Source: Bacteroidales bacterium (GTDB lineage: Bacteria > Bacteroidota > Bacteroidia > Bacteroidales > P3). Taken from it: 8,405 nt of DNA. The DNA lies in the NCBI GenBank assembly GCA_017507285.1, contig JAFWBF010000068.1:1-8405 (forward strand). The letters are read 5' to 3'. This document shows, piece by piece, positions 5,055 to 8,405 of the stretch. Position 1 is the stretch's first letter; each line of letters begins with the position of its first letter. The notes beneath the pieces are model-generated. The model ran no database searches and was not told where the DNA came from. It saw nothing but the letters and a program-made list of their open reading frames with translations. Made by a program: the position numbers and the translations under genes.

Positions 5055-6119
5055 ATGGATGATGAGTTAGAAAAATTAGGAAAGGATTTTGTAAGTACGT
5101 TGCGAAATATCCCTTTGGACGAACTGTCTATAAGCGATTATAACAAAAAATACATCAGGCGAATGCTTCCAAAGATGGAATATTACGCCGATATTTATCT
5201 GAATGTTATAGACTTCTATTGTCTGACTGTAGACGGATTTCCGTACGACCATCCGGTGGTAGACTATGGCGGCGGGCATGGATTTTTGAGCATATTGCTG
5301 AAAACCCTGGGTGCAAAGCATGTGATATATGTAGATAACAATCCGCAATCGGTGGCGGCGGCCAAGGCTATAAAAGACCATGTGGGAAAGGGTGCCGACG
5401 TGTTTATTTGCGGCGAAGAGGAGGACCTGATTGAATGGTGCCAAAACAATGAGGTAAAGCCATCGCTATTGTTGGGTTTTGATGTGATAGAGCATATATA
5501 TGATTTGGACAGATATTTTGACAATTTGTTTACCGCATTTCCTGACATGGACCACAGCTACACAACAGCTTCGGTTGAAAAAAACATTTTCAAAACCCGA
5601 AAGTTGAAAAAACAAATGTATTTGGACGAATACGGAACAGACACCAAACAAGGATATTTTGATATACGTAAGCAATTCATTAAGAATGAATTTCCAGCAC
5701 TTACGGACGAGGAAGCCCACCTTTGGGCTGCCGATACAAGGGGAATGAATTATAAGGACATTTTGTTGACAGTATCGTTGAAAATGGATGTAACTCCAAA
5801 AGATGACTACAACACTTGCAACCCCGAAACAGGCAACTGGACCGAGCGAATTTTGCCGGAGAAAGAATATAGAGATCTTATTAGCAGACACGGTGGAGGA
5901 CTCTTTATACTTCCGGGCAAATACAACAAATCCCACAAGGGAATAAAAAAGATAGTGGCTAAAATATTGAACAGACTTATGCGAAAAGAATATTTCAGAC
6001 AGCGTTTGCAGCCCTTTATATTCTTGTATATACAGGGGCCGAATAATCATAAAAAAGCAATGGAACGCTTGCTAGAATGTATATTATCCGGTTCGTACAA
6101 CCTGGAAGACTATGAATAA
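5055..6119 (+). CDS. Class I SAM-dependent methyltransferase with long C-terminal extension
   Basis: 354-residue predicted cytoplasmic protein. The Rossmann core spans roughly residues 60-165. Motif I is VVDYGGGHGF (68-77), the acidic residue ending strand 2 that binds the SAM ribose is Asp 94 in IYVDNNP, and motif IV is GFDVIEHIYDL (141-151), the DVIEH form common in small-molecule and lipid or sugar methyltransferases such as UbiG. Residues about 170-354 extend well past the core. They include EEAHLWAADTRGMNYKDIL and a basic stretch (about 290-320) that I do not recognise as a named domain. An N-terminal helical cap (1-60) could shape the substrate pocket. It lies 12 bases after the acyltransferase stop, so the two likely act in one pathway. 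Substrate unknown. The ATG at 5055 follows an A-rich leader typical of this phylum. A 48-base gap without terminator or promoter leads to the LRR gene. Confidence 0.85.
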   Translation: MDDELEKLGKDFVSTLRNIPLDELSISDYNKKYIRRMLPKMEYYADIYLNVIDFYCLTVDGFPYDHPVVDYGGGHGFLSILLKTLGAKHVIYVDNNPQSVAAAKAIKDHVGKGADVFICGEEEDLIEWCQNNEVKPSLLLGFDVIEHIYDLDRYFDNLFTAFPDMDHSYTTASVEKNIFKTRKLKKQMYLDEYGTDTKQGYFDIRKQFIKNEFPALTDEEAHLWAADTRGMNYKDILLTVSLKMDVTPKDDYNTCNPETGNWTERILPEKEYRDLISRHGGGLFILPGKYNKSHKGIKKIVAKILNRLMRKEYFRQRLQPFIFLYIQGPNNHKKAMERLLECILSGSYNLEDYE

Positions 6120-6167
6120 GAAAAAAAACAATAATACCAACGATACCGCTGATTAATAACTAAAACC

Positions 6168-7502
6168 ATGAACGATAACAATAATAATGATCTAATTATA
6201 TTGACCGACGAATACTTAGAGGTTATAGACACTACAGTAACAGCCGATGAATTGAAAAACGGTGTGAGGGACGAATATGGTTGCCTCTATAGCAAGAATG
6301 GCAAACGCCTGCTGGAAATGCAAAGCATAACACCGGCCGAATACAGGGTGAAGAACGAAACCGAAGTGATTTGCGACGAGGCTTTCTGCTGGTGCGATAC
6401 GCTGGAAAAGATTATTCTCCCTCCAAAATTGAAGGCAATAGGCTCGAGTGCTTTTGCCGATTGCCGAAAATTGGAGCAGATAAACCTGCCGAAAGGTTTG
6501 CTATATATAGGAAAGAGAGCTTTCAGAGGGTGTTTGGCTCTTGCCCATGTCCAACATCCTGCAAGCCTGATATATTTGGGCGAATGTGCTTATATGAACT
6601 GCACAAATCTGAACTATGTGGCTTTCCCCTCTCAATCTGTCTTGAAAAGCCTGCGAAACAGCGTTTTCTACGGATGCGTAAGCCTAAAAAATATACTTTT
6701 ACCTCCTCTGTTGGAACGCATAGGAAAGGGAACTTTTTTGAACTGTTCCGATTTGGTTTCGGTTCGCTTTCCAAACTCATTGAAGCATATAGACAATTAC
6801 GCTTTTCTGGGATGCATCAAGCTGAAAAGGGTGGTAATCAAATCTACCCTCAGCCATTTGGGTAGTAAAGCATTTTTCGGGTGCCGAAATCTTACCGGAA
6901 TAAGCCTTAGAGCCACTTTGCGAACACTGCGAGAGGATACTTTCTCTCACTGCTATTCGCTCAAATATGTGGTGCTGCCACATATGCTCTCAACTATAAA
7001 CAAGGGGGCTTTTAAGTTCTGCCTCTCGTTGGAAACCTTGGTGTTACCCCCCGATGTGGAACAGATAGACGATTGTGCTTTCGAAGGTTGTTCCGCCCTT
7101 AGACATGTATTTTTTGCATCGCATGTTACAGCCTTCGGGCCCGAGGCTTTTGCCAATTGTACAGAGCTGAACGCAATATCGGTTCCAAAGGGAACAAAAG
7201 ATTTTTACGACAAGGTGATAACCCCCGATTTCCATCCACAAATAATGGAGCAGGATATAGGACAAATATTCAATTCGCTGGCTTTCTGCTACGAGCTGGG
7301 TATAAGACTCCCCGTTTCGCTATTGATGGCAACAAACCTTTACCGTATGGCTGCCGAACTGGGATGCGACGAGGCGTGGGACAACTGCCAACGACTGATA
7401 GACCAGTACAACTCTCATATCATGAACACTACACCTCCCGACACAATAAGAATGGAGCATAAGGAGATGTTGAAAAATAGGGAGAATGAAGCCGATGAAT
7501 AA
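6168..7502 (+). CDS. BspA-type leucine-rich repeat (LRR_5) protein without signal peptide, Sel1-like tail
   Basis: 444 residues. A short Asn/Asp-rich N terminus leads to a conserved cap (GVRDEYGCLYSKNGKRLLE, then YRVKNETEVICDEAF). Twelve LRR_5 repeats follow, each with an (A/T/V)(F/Y)xxCxxL core. The cores begin at residues 72, 95, 118, 141, 166, 189, 212, 235, 258, 281, 304 and 327, a strict 23-residue period with one 25-residue step. The tail (359-411) is helical; LYRMAAELGCDEAWDN resembles a single degenerate Sel1 repeat. LRR_5 domains form curved solenoids that bind proteins, and many BspA-like members are surface adhesins. This one has neither signal peptide nor lipobox nor a visible type IX secretion tail, so it is probably cytoplasmic unless the start is misplaced or export is non-canonical. 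The start at 6168 is the only in-frame ATG close upstream of the cap. It overlaps the next, paralogous gene by 8 bases. Confidence 0.87.
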   Translation: MNDNNNNDLIILTDEYLEVIDTTVTADELKNGVRDEYGCLYSKNGKRLLEMQSITPAEYRVKNETEVICDEAFCWCDTLEKIILPPKLKAIGSSAFADCRKLEQINLPKGLLYIGKRAFRGCLALAHVQHPASLIYLGECAYMNCTNLNYVAFPSQSVLKSLRNSVFYGCVSLKNILLPPLLERIGKGTFLNCSDLVSVRFPNSLKHIDNYAFLGCIKLKRVVIKSTLSHLGSKAFFGCRNLTGISLRATLRTLREDTFSHCYSLKYVVLPHMLSTINKGAFKFCLSLETLVLPPDVEQIDDCAFEGCSALRHVFFASHVTAFGPEAFANCTELNAISVPKGTKDFYDKVITPDFHPQIMEQDIGQIFNSLAFCYELGIRLPVSLLMATNLYRMAAELGCDEAWDNCQRLIDQYNSHIMNTTPPDTIRMEHKEMLKNRENEADE

Positions 7503-8405
7503 AACCTTTCTGGATAAAATAAAGGATGCAGTAGACGCTCTTTACCCTACTCAAACTTCGGAATTAGAGATAGAACAAGGCGTTGTGGACGACTATGGAG
7601 TGGTCTACAGCCCGGACTTTAAACGCCTGCTCAAGGCTACGGACAACTCCATTGCAGGATACGAGGTCAAAGACACTGCCGAGGTTATATGCGACTATGC
7701 ATTCTCTTCGACCATCAAAAGCCATGCCTGTAGGGACCTTAAGAATCTGATTTTGCCAAAAAGCCTTAAAGTCATTGGCAACCACGCCTTTCAAAACAAC
7801 CTGAACCTGATAAGCATATCAATACAAGAAGGGTTGGAAAAGATTGGTGCCTACGCTTTCGCCGAATGCTTCGCTTTGAAAGGACTTACTTTGCCCAAAT
7901 CGTTGCTGGTTTTGGACGATGGAGCTTTCAGTGATTGTATACTGTTGAAACGACTGAGAATCAGGGCAAACGATTGTTTCCTTTATCAAGGTTCGAACGT
8001 TTTTGAACGATGCATAGAGTTGCCAAAAAAGCAAATCTTCGATCGCTTCGATGTCCCCTTTTCTCCCGCCCTGGATAGGGCATTGAAACAGCATTACGGC
8101 ATCGATTCGATGAAAGAAATGGTAGACAACGTTATAGCTGCCTATGAGTATGGTGTATACTTCGAGAGGTCGTATAAAAAAATGGCCTCGTTTGAAACTC
8201 TGAAATTGAGCGTCGGAAGGCAAAAATACAAAGGGGAATACCTCAAATCGGTCTGCAAATGCCGAAAAAAATTGAACAATCAAAATACAGCTTTCCAAAC
8301 GCCCACACCCCCTATGGCCGCCAACATAGACAGGGATTGGGTAGATTTGGGGCTGAACGTCAAATGGGCACAGCACAACATTGGTACTTTCGAAATCACT
8401 ACGAT
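7495..8405 (+). CDS. Paralogous LRR_5 protein with start of a FISUMP-like domain, 3'-truncated by the window edge
   Basis: 303 codons are visible and the frame stays open to the window end. The cap GVVDDYGVVYSPDFKRLLK (29-47), then YEVKDTAEVICDYAF, closely matches the upstream protein, marking the pair as tandem paralogues. Five LRR_5 cores start at residues 69, 98, 121, 144 and 169, with a six-residue insertion in the first repeat; the last is degenerate. A helical segment (205-262) includes AAYEYGVYF, similar to FCYELGIRL in the paralogue. After a Pro-rich linker (269-275), DWVDLGLNVKWAQHNIG (281-297) resembles the opening of the FISUMP-type repeat of Bacteroidota proteins (VDLGLSVKWATCNVGA). 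No signal peptide is seen. The start ATG 7495 overlaps the previous stop in ATGAATAA, and AGGGAG at 7479-7484 lies ten bases upstream. An in-frame ATG at 7486 would add three residues. Coupled translation with the upstream gene is likely. Confidence 0.85.
   Translation, partial: MNKTFLDKIKDAVDALYPTQTSELEIEQGVVDDYGVVYSPDFKRLLKATDNSIAGYEVKDTAEVICDYAFSSTIKSHACRDLKNLILPKSLKVIGNHAFQNNLNLISISIQEGLEKIGAYAFAECFALKGLTLPKSLLVLDDGAFSDCILLKRLRIRANDCFLYQGSNVFERCIELPKKQIFDRFDVPFSPALDRALKQHYGIDSMKEMVDNVIAAYEYGVYFERSYKKMASFETLKLSVGRQKYKGEYLKSVCKCRKKLNNQNTAFQTPTPPMAANIDRDWVDLGLNVKWAQHNIGTFEITT

Noticed and set aside
5466..6050. 194-residue minus-strand open frame
   Set aside because: It lies entirely antisense to the methyltransferase, which has clear SAM-binding motifs in its own frame; the translation resembles no family.
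6120..6167. Promoter in the gap before the first LRR gene
   Set aside because: The 48 bases are A-rich but contain no TAnnTTTG or hairpin; treated as an intra-operon spacer.
7819..8376. 185-residue minus-strand open frame
   Set aside because: It is antisense to the second LRR protein, whose paralogy to the upstream gene proves the plus-strand frame.

Overview
The window looks like chromosomal DNA from a Bacteroidota species, most likely order Bacteroidales. The base composition is moderate and AT-leaning. Two candidate promoters carry the Bacteroidetes -7 element TAnnTTTG, leaders are A-rich rather than Shine-Dalgarno-like, and several protein families (BspA-type LRR_5 proteins, a FISUMP-like domain, an FtsE without adjacent FtsX) are common in that group. 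The genus cannot be named from the sequence alone.

Left block (1-1983): the 3' part of gmhA (heptose isomerase for ADP-heptose and surface glycan synthesis) runs rightward. It converges on a leftward two-gene unit made of an ABC-2-type exporter ATPase followed by a LOG-family phosphoribohydrolase. A 14-bp perfect hairpin containing both convergent stop codons separates them.

Divergent intergenic region (1984-2362, 379 bp): this is the most unusual non-coding part. It holds a leftward promoter candidate, a degenerate array of seven 22-bp direct repeats built on CGTGAT, nested inverted repeats, and a rightward promoter candidate a few bases from the ftsE start. I see no gene in it.

Middle block (2363-4063): an FtsE-like ATPase and a secreted OmpA-C-terminal-domain protein form a probable operon that links cell division or cell-wall signalling to peptidoglycan anchoring. 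It ends at a strong intrinsic terminator.

Right block (4080-8405, continuing past the window): four tightly packed rightward genes. They are a FemAB/BioF2-type GNAT acyltransferase, a class I SAM methyltransferase, a 12-repeat LRR_5 protein without a signal peptide, and, overlapping it by 8 bp, a paralogous LRR_5 protein that begins a FISUMP-like domain just as the window ends. The paralogous LRR pair is the most interesting protein-level feature. No mobile element, CRISPR array, tRNA or rRNA was seen.
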